Shown here: positions 26,458-36,003 of the stretch, one piece after another
Layout of the letters: the number at the start of each line of letters is the position of its first letter
How positions within the stretch are numbered: the first letter of the stretch is position 1
The notes under the pieces: model-generated
What the model was told of the DNA's origin: nothing
Seen by the model: only the letters and a program-made list of their open reading frames with translations
Database searches by the model: none
Translations under genes and position numbers: made by a program
NCBI GenBank assembly: GCA_030427145.1
Contig: JAUHWT010000018.1
Coordinates: 1 to 64,000 of the forward strand
Reading direction: 5' to 3'
DNA length: 64,000 nt
Source: Alphaproteobacteria bacterium
Lineage (GTDB): Bacteria; Pseudomonadota; Alphaproteobacteria; Rhodobacterales; Rhodobacteraceae

Positions 26458-26859
26458 ATGAACCTTTTTGAGGTCGCGCTTGCCGCACGCGAGAATGCCT
26501 ATGCGCCGTATTCCGGTTTCAAGGTGGGCGCGGCGATCCGGACGCGGGATGGCCAAGTGTTTGGCGGGTGCAATGTCGAGAATGCCGCCTATCCTCAGGG
26601 AACCTGCGCGGAGGCGGGTGCGATAGCGGCAATGGCCGCGGCGGGCGCGCGGGAGATTGCGGAGGTTCTGGTTGTGGCCGGTGGCGACATGACCGTTACG
26701 CCCTGCGGTGGTTGCCGTCAGAAACTGTCCGAGTTTTCCGGCGATGACACGGTGATCGTGATGGCCGGGCTCGACGGCGAGCGGGAGCGGACGACCATGG
26801 CGGATCTGTTGCCCGGTCGGTTTTCGGTGACCCATCTGGACGGTGAGAAGAATGACTGA
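26458..26859 (+). CDS. cdd: Cytidine deaminase
   Basis: Deaminates cytidine and deoxycytidine to uridine and deoxyuridine. The 133 residues carry both zinc motifs, CAEAGAIAAM (with the proton-shuttle Glu) and PCGGCRQKL, and the substrate loop NVENAAYPQGTCAE. Length is normal for the homotetrameric type. GAGGGAAG precedes the ATG. First gene of a salvage operon. A weak promoter-like pair (TTGCCA at 26402, CATAAA at 26426, spacing 18) lies between the sigma54 regulator and this gene. Confidence 0.96.
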   Translation: MNLFEVALAARENAYAPYSGFKVGAAIRTRDGQVFGGCNVENAAYPQGTCAEAGAIAAMAAAGAREIAEVLVVAGGDMTVTPCGGCRQKLSEFSGDDTVIVMAGLDGERERTTMADLLPGRFSVTHLDGEKND

Positions 26860-26898
26860 TTTTCGCGCAGTTACGTTCAACCGCGCCGGTGACAATTG

Positions 26899-28206
26899 AT
26901 GCTGGCGCAGGAGATCATTGCCCAAAAACGCGATGGTGGCACGCTTTCCGATGAGCAGATCCGTTTTATGGTCGAGGGTCTGACATCAGAGACGATTTCC
27001 GAGGGCCAGGTTGCCGCCTTTGCCATGGCCGTGTTTTTCCGAGGCATGGAGTTGAGCGAGCGCGTGGCGCTAACGCTGGCGATGCGGGACAGTGGTTCGG
27101 TTTTGTCCTGGGATCTGCCGGGTCCGGTGGTGGACAAGCATTCCTCCGGAGGGGTTGGCGACAATGTCAGCCTGATGCTGGCCCCCGCGCTGGCGGCCTG
27201 TGGTGCTTATGTCCCGATGATTTCAGGCCGCGGACTGGGGCATACGGGCGGGACACTGGACAAGCTGGATGCGATCCCGGGCTATGTCTCGCAGCCTGAT
27301 GAGGAGACGATCGCGAAGGTCGTCCGCAACGTCGGTTGTGCCGTGATTGGACAGACCCCCAATGTGGCTCCGGCAGACCGACGGTTTTACGGTATCCGCG
27401 ATGTGACCGGAACGGTTGAGAGCGTTGATCTGATCACCGCGTCGATCCTCTCGAAAAAACTGGCGGCGGGATTGCAGGGCCTGGTGCTCGATGTGAAATG
27501 TGGCAGCGGTGCCTTCATGTCGAACCTGGATGACGCAAGGGCACTGGCGCGGTCGCTGGTCGATGTGGCCAACGGGGCGGGTTGCCCGACACGTGCCCTG
27601 ATTACGGACATGAACGAACCTCTCGCCAGCTGCGCGGGCAATGCGATTGAGACGGCAAATGCCGTGCGGTTCCTGCGGGGCGATGAGATTGACGGGCGTC
27701 TCTATGATGTCACGGTTGCTTTGGGTGGAAATCTTCTGGCGGAATGTGGCTTGGCCGAGGTCCGTGACGACGGAGCGGCGAAGATCCGGGAGGCGTTTTC
27801 TTCCGGGGCCGCGGCGGAAATCTTCGGCCGGATGGTCACCGAACTGGGAGGCCCTTCAGACTTTATGGAAGGCTTTGAGGGTCATCTGGCCCGTGCGCCA
27901 GTGGTGCATGAGGTGACGGCCAATCAGTCCGGTTTCGTTGATGCCATAGATACGTTTGCGCTTGGCATGGCGGTGGTGGAGCTTGGCGGGGGTCGGCGGC
28001 GGGCGAGTGACAAAATCGATCCTTCCGTGGGGCTGCTGCATTGTGCCGGGCTTGGCGGATGGGTGGAGCCGGATACACCGCTGGTGTTGATCCATGCCGC
28101 CAGCCAGGCTGACGCCGAGAAAGCGGAGCAGCGGGTGCGGAAGGCGTATTCGATCTCTGATACGTGCCCTCCGGAAAACCCGCTTATCATTGAGCGGGTG
28201 ACCTGA
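26899..28206 (+). CDS. deoA: Thymidine phosphorylase
   Basis: Phosphorolysis of thymidine and deoxyuridine to base and deoxyribose-1-phosphate. The 435 residues show the family fingerprint: [17 protein letters not shown] (about 80-96), [26 protein letters not shown], and a C-terminal domain with [15 protein letters not shown]. The ATG at 26899 follows a TTG in frame; no strong ribosome site is seen. Its stop TGA shares a base with the deoB ATG, showing translational coupling. Confidence 0.95.
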   Translation: MLAQEIIAQKRDGGTLSDEQIRFMVEGLTSETISEGQVAAFAMAVFFRGMELSERVALTLAMRDSGSVLSWDLPGPVVDKHSSGGVGDNVSLMLAPALAACGAYVPMISGRGLGHTGGTLDKLDAIPGYVSQPDEETIAKVVRNVGCAVIGQTPNVAPADRRFYGIRDVTGTVESVDLITASILSKKLAAGLQGLVLDVKCGSGAFMSNLDDARALARSLVDVANGAGCPTRALITDMNEPLASCAGNAIETANAVRFLRGDEIDGRLYDVTVALGGNLLAECGLAEVRDDGAAKIREAFSSGAAAEIFGRMVTELGGPSDFMEGFEGHLARAPVVHEVTANQSGFVDAIDTFALGMAVVELGGGRRRASDKIDPSVGLLHCAGLGGWVEPDTPLVLIHAASQADAEKAEQRVRKAYSISDTCPPENPLIIERVT

Positions 28207-29411
28207 TGGCGCGGGGCATTCTTATCGTTCTGGACTCGGTTGGTTGCGGCGGTGCCCCGGATGCCGATGCTTTCGGGGACAAGGGGGCGAATACCCTCGG
28301 CCATATCATCCAGGAATGTGCGGCGGGAAGAGCGGAGGAGGGGCGTTCCGGCCCATTGAATGTGCCAAACATGGAGGCGCTGGGTTTGGGGTCGTCCATC
28401 CGAGCCGCGTCGGACATTGATCTGCCCGGATTTGAAGGCAAGCCGAACGGTATCTGGGGGGCGGCGGTTGAACGATCGAGGGGAAAGGATACCCCGTCCG
28501 GGCATTGGGAGCTGTCCGGATTGCCTGTGCCGTGGGACTGGCACTATTTTCCGGAAGGCGACCCGTCGATACCGGAAACCGTAACAAATCCGATCATTCA
28601 GAAGGCCGGACTGCCCGGTACACTCTGCAACGGTCATTCGTCGGGCATGCCGGTTCTCGACAAATATGGTGAGGAGCACATCCGAACCGGAAAGCCGATT
28701 TTCTATACCTCAGCCGACAGTGTTCTTCAGATCGCGGCCCATGAGGAGGTCTTCGGTCTCGATCGGTTGCTGGAACTGTGCCAATCTGCGGCTGAGGTGG
28801 TGCATCCGATGCGTGTAGGGCGTGTCATAGCGAGGCCCTTTGTCGGGGAGACGTCAGGGCATTTCACGCGGACGGCCAACCGGAAGGATTTCGCGATTGA
28901 ACCGCCGGGTGACACTTTGCTCGACCGGGTTGTTGCAAGTGGTGCGCGAACGCATGCGGTTGGCAAAATCGCGGACATTTTTTCCGGGCGCGGCGTGAGC
29001 CGGAAGTACAAGGGCCGCAACGACTCCGAGAATGTCGATGCTCTGTTGAACGCTTTGGACGAAGCCGGGGACGGTGACTTCATTTTCGTCAACCTGGTCG
29101 ATTTCGATACGCTCTACGGGCATCAACGGGACGTATCCGGCTACGCGGCCAATCTGGAAGCTTTTGACCGAAGGCTTCCGGAGATCTTTGCAAAACTTCG
29201 GCAGGGTGACCTGCTGTTCATCACGGCGGATCACGGCAATGACCCCACCTGGACAGGGACCGATCACACGCGAGAGCAGGTGCCGGTTTTGGGAAAGGGG
29301 CCTGGCATCGCCTCTCAGCCGACGGGTGCGACCACATTCGCGGATGTTGGGGAAACGATTGCCGCGCATCTGGGTCTGGCACCAGGAGAGCACGGGAGGT
29401 CCTTTCTTTGA
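28206..29411 (+). CDS. deoB: Phosphopentomutase
   Basis: Interconverts (deoxy)ribose-1-phosphate and 5-phosphate, linking DeoA and nucleoside phosphorolysis to central metabolism. A 401-residue alkaline-phosphatase superfamily enzyme: [19 protein letters not shown] at the N-terminus, the metal/phospho site [17 protein letters not shown], and the C-terminal [19 protein letters not shown]. Overlaps deoA by one base and add by four. Intact. Confidence 0.96.
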   Translation: MARGILIVLDSVGCGGAPDADAFGDKGANTLGHIIQECAAGRAEEGRSGPLNVPNMEALGLGSSIRAASDIDLPGFEGKPNGIWGAAVERSRGKDTPSGHWELSGLPVPWDWHYFPEGDPSIPETVTNPIIQKAGLPGTLCNGHSSGMPVLDKYGEEHIRTGKPIFYTSADSVLQIAAHEEVFGLDRLLELCQSAAEVVHPMRVGRVIARPFVGETSGHFTRTANRKDFAIEPPGDTLLDRVVASGARTHAVGKIADIFSGRGVSRKYKGRNDSENVDALLNALDEAGDGDFIFVNLVDFDTLYGHQRDVSGYAANLEAFDRRLPEIFAKLRQGDLLFITADHGNDPTWTGTDHTREQVPVLGKGPGIASQPTGATTFADVGETIAAHLGLAPGEHGRSFL

Positions 29412-30403
29412 CCGACTGGACGCACGTTCCAAAAGTTGAGTTGCATCTGCACCTGGAGGGTGCGGCACCGCCGGAATTTATTCGTGAACTTGCGGCCGAA
29501 AGGAGGGTGGATCTTGCCAGGCTCTTCGATGACGCCGGCAACTACGCATGGTCTGACTTTGCGGAGTTTCTCAACGCCTACGAACGGGCCTGCGAGGTTC
29601 TGACCACGCCCGGCGATTACCACCGGTTGATGGATGCGGTCCTGCGGAAGTCAGCTGAGGATGGCGTCAAATACACCGAGATTTTTCTCGCGCCAGATCT
29701 GTGCGGTGACGGGAGTTCGGTTGCCTGGGCTGAGTACCTGGCGGCGATGACGGAGGCCGCGCGGGAGGTTGAGGGGCGGTACGGGATTGTGGCACGGTTC
29801 ATCCCTACGGCAGTGCGGCATCTGGGTGCTGAGACGGCTGAGCGCACGGCGGAGACGACGGCGTCCAACATGAACGAATACGTCACCGGTTTTGGAATGG
29901 GGGGCGAAGAGCGGTTTGGCCATCCGAAAGACTTCGCGCGGGCCTTCGCTCTTGCCGGCGAGGCTGGTCTGGGGCTGACTGCTCACGCAGGTGAGATTTG
30001 TGGTGCGGACAGCGTTGCGGATGCGCTTGAGCACCTCAAGGTCACCCGGATCGGTCATGGCGTGCGGGCGATTGAGGACGCGGCGATCGTGGAGATGCTG
30101 CGCGAGCGGGGAACGGTGCTTGAGGTCAATCCAGGGTCGAATATTGCGCTGGGCGTTTATCGAGACTGGAACGAACACCCCTTCAAAAGGCTGCGTGATG
30201 CGGGCGTGCCCGTGACGGTGTCGACGGATGATCCGCCGTATTTCCATACGGATCTGCCCATGGAATATGACCGGCTGTCCCGGTGTTTCGGCTGGAACAA
30301 ACGGGATTTTCTTGAAATGAACCGTGTGGCGATGGGTGCGGCGTTCTGCGATGAGGAAACCCGCAGCAAGATTTACGATATTCTGGAGAATGGGGACGCA
30401 TGA
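29408..30403 (+). CDS. add: Adenosine deaminase
   Basis: Converts adenosine and deoxyadenosine to the inosine forms. The 331 residues show the zinc ligands and active-site motifs in order: ELHLHLEGA (about 11-19), [14 protein letters not shown] (about 191-204), [11 protein letters not shown] and STDDPPYF. The start TTG overlaps the deoB stop codon; the protein begins at the usual place relative to the HLH motif. Part of the cdd-deoA-deoB-add-upp unit. Confidence 0.94.
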   Translation: MTDWTHVPKVELHLHLEGAAPPEFIRELAAERRVDLARLFDDAGNYAWSDFAEFLNAYERACEVLTTPGDYHRLMDAVLRKSAEDGVKYTEIFLAPDLCGDGSSVAWAEYLAAMTEAAREVEGRYGIVARFIPTAVRHLGAETAERTAETTASNMNEYVTGFGMGGEERFGHPKDFARAFALAGEAGLGLTAHAGEICGADSVADALEHLKVTRIGHGVRAIEDAAIVEMLRERGTVLEVNPGSNIALGVYRDWNEHPFKRLRDAGVPVTVSTDDPPYFHTDLPMEYDRLSRCFGWNKRDFLEMNRVAMGAAFCDEETRSKIYDILENGDA

Positions 30404-31035
30404 CATATCCAAACCTTACCGTAGTTGATCATCCGCTGGTGCAGCATAAACTGACGATCATGCGGGAGCAGGGAACCTCGACCGCAGGGTTTCGCAGGCT
30501 GCTTCGTGAGATCAGTCATTTGATCGCCTATGAGGTTACGAATGATCTGCCCCTCGTGGACAAGACGATTGAGACGCCGCTGAAAACCATGCAGGGCAAG
30601 GAACTCGGCGGCAAAAAGCTCGCGCTGGTGTCGATTTTGCGTGCGGGCAATGGGCTTTTGGATGGTATCCTCGATCTTATTCCTTCGGCGCGGGTTGGTT
30701 TTGTCGGGCTTTACCGGGACGAGGAAACGCTCAAGCCCGTCCAGTACTACTGCAAACTGCCGTCGGACATGGCGAACCGGGTGACGATTGCGGTCGATCC
30801 CATGCTGGCCACCGGAAATTCATCGGCTGCGGCGATTGATCTTCTGAAGGACGCGGGAGCCACTGATATCCGGTTCCTGTGCCTGCTTGCCTCGCCCGAG
30901 GGCGTGCAGCGCATGTATGAGGCCCATCCGGACGTGCCGGTGATCACGGCGGCTCTTGATGAATGCCTCGACGATAACGGCTATATCGTTCCCGGGCTGG
31001 GCGATGCGGGTGACCGTATGTTCGGCACGAAGTGA
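30400..31035 (+). CDS. upp: Uracil phosphoribosyltransferase
   Basis: Makes UMP from uracil and PRPP, the final salvage step for uracil produced by Cdd and DeoA. The 211 residues contain [28 protein letters not shown] (the PRPP loop) and a C-terminal [20 protein letters not shown]. The ATG overlaps the add stop by 4 bases (ATGA). Last gene before a hairpin terminator. Confidence 0.97.
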   Translation: MTYPNLTVVDHPLVQHKLTIMREQGTSTAGFRRLLREISHLIAYEVTNDLPLVDKTIETPLKTMQGKELGGKKLALVSILRAGNGLLDGILDLIPSARVGFVGLYRDEETLKPVQYYCKLPSDMANRVTIAVDPMLATGNSSAAAIDLLKDAGATDIRFLCLLASPEGVQRMYEAHPDVPVITAALDECLDDNGYIVPGLGDAGDRMFGTK

Positions 31036-31124
31036 GTTCACTTCCGGCTACAGTTATCTGATTTCCTTCCGGAAACTGCGGGTCCAGGGATTTGGTAACC
31101 CGCAGGCAATAAGCGTGTTGTGAG

Positions 31125-31151
31125 CCGCACCTGACGGTGCGGTTACGTTTT
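31125..31151 (+). terminator. Probable terminator of the nucleoside salvage operon
   Basis: CCGCACC (31125-31131) and GGTGCGG (31136-31142) pair across TGAC and are followed by TTACGTTTT. The hairpin lies about 90 bases after the upp stop. The T-run is interrupted, and the next gene starts within a few bases. Confidence 0.6.
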
Positions 31152-31153
31152 CT

Positions 31154-32914
31154 GTGTGCGCGGGTGTGTCCCATTTGAGTGGGCGTGCCTCCCGGCGCCT
31201 GTTGCAGTTGGATGATTGGTTGTTGGCCAGCGTCAAATCCGTTGCGGTTCTGCTGTTTTTGTCGGGCACCGCTGCCATATCGGCCACCTATTTTGCGGTT
31301 GACCGGTACCGGGCGAATGTTCTTGCGCAGGCGACTGCGGATGTGCTCGCCGACCTTGGGGATCTCGACGACATTGTGGCTGCGACCCCTGAGCATCGCG
31401 CGGAGGGGGAAACTTCAAGACCGTCAGCGTCGCCGCGGAGTGATGTCGAGATAGTGGGCGTGTCCACTGTGGCGCCAGAGGAGGAGTCCGGGGACGCTGA
31501 AATACTGCGTCTGGTCACGGAAATGGCCGAGAGTGGCGTCGCGGAAACATGGAGTGATTTTGATGCGGAGGGTGATAACGGAACCCTTACTGTCGTCGAA
31601 CCGATAACGGCGTCGGACCAGGCCTGCGTCAGTTGTCACAACGAGATACCTTCGACGACCGCGAACGTGCAGCCGGGGGATGTGCTCGGTGCGGCGGTGA
31701 TTGAAGCGCCGGTTGACGTGGATTTTAGCGGTGTTCGCAGGCTGGCAATGCTGTTTGGTTTGGCGGGGGCGGGAACGGTTTTGTTGGCTACAGTGCTCCT
31801 GGTCCGGACGGCGTGGAAGCAGCGGCGGTCGAGGGATGCAGAAGCCGTAACCGGCGAGACCCAAGTGCCTGACGTTTGTGTGGATGCTGCGGAAGCGGAT
31901 GTGGAGCCGGAGGTTGACGAGCCGGTGTCAGGTTCCAGGTCTGACCGGCGTGGATTAAACTGGAGCGCGATTGCAGCCCTTTTTCGTCTCTCGAAGACGA
32001 CGCGGAAAGGCGTGAGCGATACGGAGGCCGAAGAGGATGACGCGCCTTCCGATCCCCCGGCGCCTCACATCCTAGCGGAAGTGACCGGACGGGTGCTGAT
32101 CGTGGACCCGGATTATGCCAGTGGACAGCGGGTGGGGGGAACGCTCGCCGTTGAGGGGATACAGGGTATGCCTGTCACCTCGGTCGTGGATGCGGGCCGT
32201 GCTGCGGACCGGCTGATGGTTGGGGATGAGAAGATCGACTGTGTCGTAGTGGCGCAGGACCCGAAAGCGACGCACCATCAAAAGGCGATCGAGTTCATTC
32301 GGAAATACGAGCCATTCCGCGATACGCCGATTGTATTTGTCGATACTTCGGATCAAACGGTTATCGGTGTGCATACCGTCGACCAAGGCTACCAGAAAGC
32401 CAAAGGCGGGCGGAGAGGGCTGTTGGCTGAAATCCTTGGGTTGATGGAAAGGTCCCGGTCGGGTCACACAACGACCGCCGGTGAGGCGACCAGGCAACCG
32501 GTCGACGACACGCCCCCGGAAAAGCCAAAACGGAAAAAAAACGCCATCGACGTTCTTGTGTGCGAGGATGATGAGGTCAACCGTCTGTTGATGACGACCG
32601 TTCTGAAGAAAATGGGGCTGACCCATGTGGTTGCGAAAAGGCGTGCCGATGCGGTCAGGTTCTATCAGAAGCGCAATCCCGGGATCATCCTGGTTGATGT
32701 GTCCTCGGCGCGCCTTGGAGGATTGCAGGCCGTGGCGGAGATCAGGCGTTCGGAGAGCAGCGCGGACACCAGGGTGCCTATCCTCGGGATCGCTACAGAG
32801 ACCGGTGATCAGGTTCGGGACAAATGCCGCAAATTTGGCATAGACGACCTGATTTCCAAACCTGTGCGATTTGAGGAGATGCAGTCGATGATTACGGAAT
32901 GGACCGGCAATTGA
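31154..32914 (+). CDS. Membrane protein with periplasmic CxxCH haem motif and two receiver domains
   Basis: 586 residues of unusual layout. TM1 (about 25-48) and TM2 (about 196-218) bracket a periplasmic domain with CVSCH (Cys158, Cys161, His162), the covalent c-type haem site, as in DUF3365/Tll0287-like sensors. After an acidic linker comes receiver 1 (about 313-432), in which the expected phospho-Asp is Ala (VVVAQD). Receiver 2 (about 465-582) has a complete pocket: Glu471/Asp472, Asp515 in IILVDVSS, Lys569 in SKP. No kinase, HATPase or output domain exists. It may use redox or gas state at the haem to control phosphate flow. Start GTG at 31154 is uncertain. Confidence 0.8.
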   Translation: MCAGVSHLSGRASRRLLQLDDWLLASVKSVAVLLFLSGTAAISATYFAVDRYRANVLAQATADVLADLGDLDDIVAATPEHRAEGETSRPSASPRSDVEIVGVSTVAPEEESGDAEILRLVTEMAESGVAETWSDFDAEGDNGTLTVVEPITASDQACVSCHNEIPSTTANVQPGDVLGAAVIEAPVDVDFSGVRRLAMLFGLAGAGTVLLATVLLVRTAWKQRRSRDAEAVTGETQVPDVCVDAAEADVEPEVDEPVSGSRSDRRGLNWSAIAALFRLSKTTRKGVSDTEAEEDDAPSDPPAPHILAEVTGRVLIVDPDYASGQRVGGTLAVEGIQGMPVTSVVDAGRAADRLMVGDEKIDCVVVAQDPKATHHQKAIEFIRKYEPFRDTPIVFVDTSDQTVIGVHTVDQGYQKAKGGRRGLLAEILGLMERSRSGHTTTAGEATRQPVDDTPPEKPKRKKNAIDVLVCEDDEVNRLLMTTVLKKMGLTHVVAKRRADAVRFYQKRNPGIILVDVSSARLGGLQAVAEIRRSESSADTRVPILGIATETGDQVRDKCRKFGIDDLISKPVRFEEMQSMITEWTGN

Positions 32915-33000
32915 TGTCGTCGACTGGGCATTGCGTTGATTCGAGTTTGGAAGTTTTGGGCGTGGTTTTGGCACGATAAATCGGCTGCGTCTGCTTTCGT

Positions 33001-33020
33001 TTCCGAAACCGGTTTCGGAA
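33001..33020. promoter_or_regulatory. Operator palindrome O1 (LacI family type)
   Basis: TTCCGAAACCGGTTTCGGAA is a perfect 20-bp palindrome; the flanking T and A extend it to 22. The core GAAACCGGTTTC has the central CG typical of LacI/GalR operators and is identical in O2, 385 bases downstream. Confidence 0.72.
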
Positions 33021-33344
33021 ATCCGAAATTTATTTTTGGCCGCCGGTCAGCGTGAAATTGCGCAATTTAAGGTTGCTTCGGATGGGCACCGATTTCTTTG
33101 ATTGAGCAAGCGGTGCATCCGCACCACCGATTTCCTACGGCATTCGTAGTCGGTTAAGATTGTCGTAACAACCTTCTGATTTCGTTTTGAATTCCATTAT
33201 TTGCCTTGTTGTGGCTGATCTGCACGATGCGCACCCGCCGCGGCCTTTTGGATATTGATCGCGAGGCTTGCTGCCGAAGTCCGGGCGCTTCACGTCAAGC
33301 GTTGTTTTCACTCCGCTCGGCAAGCGACACATCATAAGTTTTGT

Positions 33345-33373
33345 TTGACAGGTGCGGCGGCCGACGACTAGTC
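33345..33373 (+). promoter_or_regulatory. Possible promoter of the LacI-family regulator gene
   Basis: TTGACA (33345-33350) is followed 17 bases later by CTAGTC (33368-33373), a weak -10. Transcription would start near 33380, directly before operator O2, so a bound repressor would block it. Confidence 0.35.
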
Positions 33374-33385
33374 GTTTGGAAAAGG

Positions 33386-33405
33386 TTCTGAAACCGGTTT
33401 CTGAA
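33386..33405. promoter_or_regulatory. Operator palindrome O2 (LacI family type)
   Basis: TTCTGAAACCGGTTTCTGAA keeps the same 12-bp core as O1 and has one mismatched pair. It lies 33 bases before the TTG start of the regulator gene, which fits autoregulation and control of the downstream transport genes. Confidence 0.75.
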
Positions 33406-33438
33406 AAAGCCGCTTATCCTCGAGGGAGGACCACCAGT

Positions 33439-34578
33439 TTGAAAACCGTTCCTGATCCGGGACAGGCATATGGCACAACGGCTCGTCGTGTGACGATTGC
33501 CGATGTCTCCAGGGATCTCGGATTGACCAAGGGAACGGTTTCGCGGGCACTTAATGGCCACCCGGATATTGCTCCAGCGACACGGAAGCGTGTGCAGGAT
33601 GCGGCGACGCGAATGGGCTATAATCCCCTTCCACAGGCGCAGGCGATCCGGACGGGACGGACACGGTCGCTGGGTCTGGTGCTTCAGTTCAGCGACCACG
33701 ACCGGCAGAGCCCGTTCCTTGCCGGGTTTTTGTCCGGAATATCCCATGCCGCCAGTCAGGAGAACTGGACGCTCACCGTTGCGACTTCCGAGTCAGGCGA
33801 CGGTACACTTGAAATTATGAACCGGCTTCTGAGCGAGCGTAAAGCGGACGGGTTCATTCTGCCGCGCAGCCTGGTAAATGACCGGCGTGTAGCTCTCCTG
33901 CTCGAAAGAGACGTGCCGTTTGTCCTCTACGGGCGGCCGATAGACCCGGAAGGGTGCGCCTGGTTCGACATCCTGGGCGAGGTCGCCATGTGCGAGGCGG
34001 TTACCCGGTTGGCCGAGTTGGGACATGAAAGGATTGGTTTCGTAAACGGTGGCACGCGGTTTACGTACAGTAATCTTCGCCGGAGTGGCTTCGAAAAAGG
34101 TATGGCTGAGGCCGGGCTGGAGGTTGATCCCGGGCTCATCCTGTCCGATGCGGTACGGCGTGCTGACGGCGCGGTGGCGGCGCGGCGTTTTATTGAACAC
34201 CCGAAGCCACCGACGGCGATCATATTTGCCACCGACAAGGCGGCCCTGGGGATGTACGACGTCGTGGGGGACTACGACCTGCGTATTGGCAGGGAGATAT
34301 CGCTGATCGGCTACGATGGTATTGTCGAAGGCACCTACGTTACGCCGCAACTGACGACCTTCGCCGTGGACAACAGGTTTGCGGGCGAACGACTGGCTTC
34401 ACTGCTTATTCAAAGGGTGCGCGGTGAAGCTCCTGAAAATCTGCGGGAAACCGCCTCGGTTCCACTGATGGACCGCGGCTCCATATCGGCTCCGGTGGTT
34501 TCCAGCAGTGATCTGGCCAGGCTTGTGGCGGATCGAATGAAATCCAATGGATCGAAAAACCTTACAGGGGGAAAATAA
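33439..34578 (+). CDS. LacI-family transcriptional regulator of the sugar ABC operon
   Basis: 379-residue repressor. The N-terminal helix-turn-helix VTIADVSRDLGLTKGTVSRA and hinge ATRMGYNPLPQAQ are followed by a periplasmic-binding-protein-like sensor domain (RSLGLVLQF, HERIGFVNGG, PTAIIFATDKAALGMYDV, ISLIGYDGI). The TTG at 33439 is the likely start because GGGAGGA lies 9 bases before it. A longer frame from 33352 would place operator O2 inside the coding region. First gene of the unit; its stop shares one base with the ATG of the binding-protein gene. It resembles AglR-type alpha-glucoside regulators, but the inducer is unknown. Confidence 0.88.
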   Translation: MKTVPDPGQAYGTTARRVTIADVSRDLGLTKGTVSRALNGHPDIAPATRKRVQDAATRMGYNPLPQAQAIRTGRTRSLGLVLQFSDHDRQSPFLAGFLSGISHAASQENWTLTVATSESGDGTLEIMNRLLSERKADGFILPRSLVNDRRVALLLERDVPFVLYGRPIDPEGCAWFDILGEVAMCEAVTRLAELGHERIGFVNGGTRFTYSNLRRSGFEKGMAEAGLEVDPGLILSDAVRRADGAVAARRFIEHPKPPTAIIFATDKAALGMYDVVGDYDLRIGREISLIGYDGIVEGTYVTPQLTTFAVDNRFAGERLASLLIQRVRGEAPENLRETASVPLMDRGSISAPVVSSSDLARLVADRMKSNGSKNLTGGK

Positions 34579-35939
34579 TGACCATCAAGAAAACGCATGC
34601 GTGGCGGGCACTGATGTCCGGGACGGCGACGGCAATGGTATTCCTTGCCGCGTCGGCCTCGGCGGACAGCATCCGGTTCTGGACCACCGAGGAACAGCCG
34701 GAGCGCCTTGCCAAGCAGCAGGAACTGGCAGCGCAGTTTGAGGATGCGTCCGGGCATTCGGTTGAGGTTATTCCGGTTACGGAATCCGACCTTGGAACGC
34801 GCGCAACCGCCGCGTTCGCCGCGGGCGATCTGCCGGATGTGATTTATCACACCCTTCAGTATGCGCTTCCCTGGGCCGAGGCGGGCATTCTGGACATTGA
34901 TGCCGCCACCGACATCATCGAGGATCTGGGTGAGGACACCTTTGCCCCCGGTGCGCTGAACATGGCCGCCATGGAAGACGGCTTTGCCTCCGTACCCGTC
35001 GATGGCTGGACCCAGATGCTGGTGTATCGCAAGGACCTGTTCGACGAGGCGGGTCTCGATGCGCCAACGTCCTATGAGGCCGTGGAAGCGGCGATTGAGG
35101 CGCTGCACAATCCGCCCGAGATGTTTGGTTTCGTTGCGGCGACCAAGGTTGATGAGAACTTCATGAGCCAGGTGCTGGAGCATGTGTTCCTGGCGAACGG
35201 CGTGTCGCCGGTAGGAGCCGACGGGTTCCAGCCGCTTGATGAGGCGGCGACGACCGAGGTTCTTGAGTTCTACAAGGCGATCACCGAGGCATCGCCTCCG
35301 GGTGAGCTGTACTGGCAGCAATCGCGTGAGCTGTATTTTGCCGGCAAGGCGGCCATGATCATCTGGTCCCCGTTCATCCTCGACGAGCTCGCCGGACTTC
35401 GTGACAGCAACCCGCCCACGATCACCGGCGATCCCACATCCACGGAACTGGCTTCGAAAACGGGTATCGTGACCAACTTCTCCGGACCCTCCAATCCTGA
35501 TGGCGCGGCCTGGGCTGACATCCGTTACTTCGGTGTGACATCGGATGCGAACACGGATGTTGCGATGGAGTTCGTGAACTTCTCCATGGAGGACGGATAT
35601 CTGCAGACCCTTTCCATTGCGCCGGAGGGGAAATTCCCCGTCCGCAAGGGAACAGCTGAGAACGCGAGCGAATTTGCGGAGGGCTGGGCCAAGCTTGACG
35701 TTGGGGTGGACCGCAAGGCGCCTCTCGCTGATCTGTACTCCCAGGAGATGATCGACGAGATCGTCGGCGGTCTGAACGTCGCGCAGCGCTGGGGCGTTGC
35801 GGAGGGACAGCTCTCGCTGGCCTCCAAACTGGTCAACAGCCAGGTGATTAACCGTCTGGTACGTGAGTACATGGACGGTGAGCGGGATGCGTCGGCGACG
35901 GTTGCCGCGCTTAACGAGGAACTCGCCAAGATCAACTGA
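34578..35939 (+). CDS. Sugar ABC transporter substrate-binding protein
   Basis: 453-residue family 1 extracellular solute-binding protein of the periplasm. The signal peptide ends at ASASA (about residue 30). The mature protein begins DSIRFWTTEEQPERL, and ATAAFAAGDLPDVIYH and VPVDGWTQMLVYRKDLFDEAGL are the usual sugar-binder signatures. GGGGGAAAA precedes the ATG. It delivers ligand to the two permeases downstream. The adjacent GH63-like hydrolase suggests a glucosylated small solute, such as glucosylglycerate or glucosylglycerol, rather than maltose; this is inference from context. Confidence 0.9.
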   Translation: MTIKKTHAWRALMSGTATAMVFLAASASADSIRFWTTEEQPERLAKQQELAAQFEDASGHSVEVIPVTESDLGTRATAAFAAGDLPDVIYHTLQYALPWAEAGILDIDAATDIIEDLGEDTFAPGALNMAAMEDGFASVPVDGWTQMLVYRKDLFDEAGLDAPTSYEAVEAAIEALHNPPEMFGFVAATKVDENFMSQVLEHVFLANGVSPVGADGFQPLDEAATTEVLEFYKAITEASPPGELYWQQSRELYFAGKAAMIIWSPFILDELAGLRDSNPPTITGDPTSTELASKTGIVTNFSGPSNPDGAAWADIRYFGVTSDANTDVAMEFVNFSMEDGYLQTLSIAPEGKFPVRKGTAENASEFAEGWAKLDVGVDRKAPLADLYSQEMIDEIVGGLNVAQRWGVAEGQLSLASKLVNSQVINRLVREYMDGERDASATVAALNEELAKIN

Positions 35940-36003
35940 TCGGACCCGGGCGGCGGCTGTTTGACCGCCGCCCGGACACAAACCTCAAAACCAGGTCTGC
36001 ACC

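Larger units (their letters stand above)
32915..33438. other. Gene-free interval upstream of the LacI-family regulator
   Basis: 524 bases without a supported gene. It holds two operator-like palindromes (33001-33020 and 33386-33405) and a promoter-like TTGACA at 33345. A short hairpin GGTGCATCCGCACC lies near 33110. Nothing else was identified. Confidence 0.6.

Noticed and set aside
34410-35981. 523-codon minus-strand frame
   Set aside because: Antisense to the sugar-binding protein gene and the end of the regulator gene; no domain seen.
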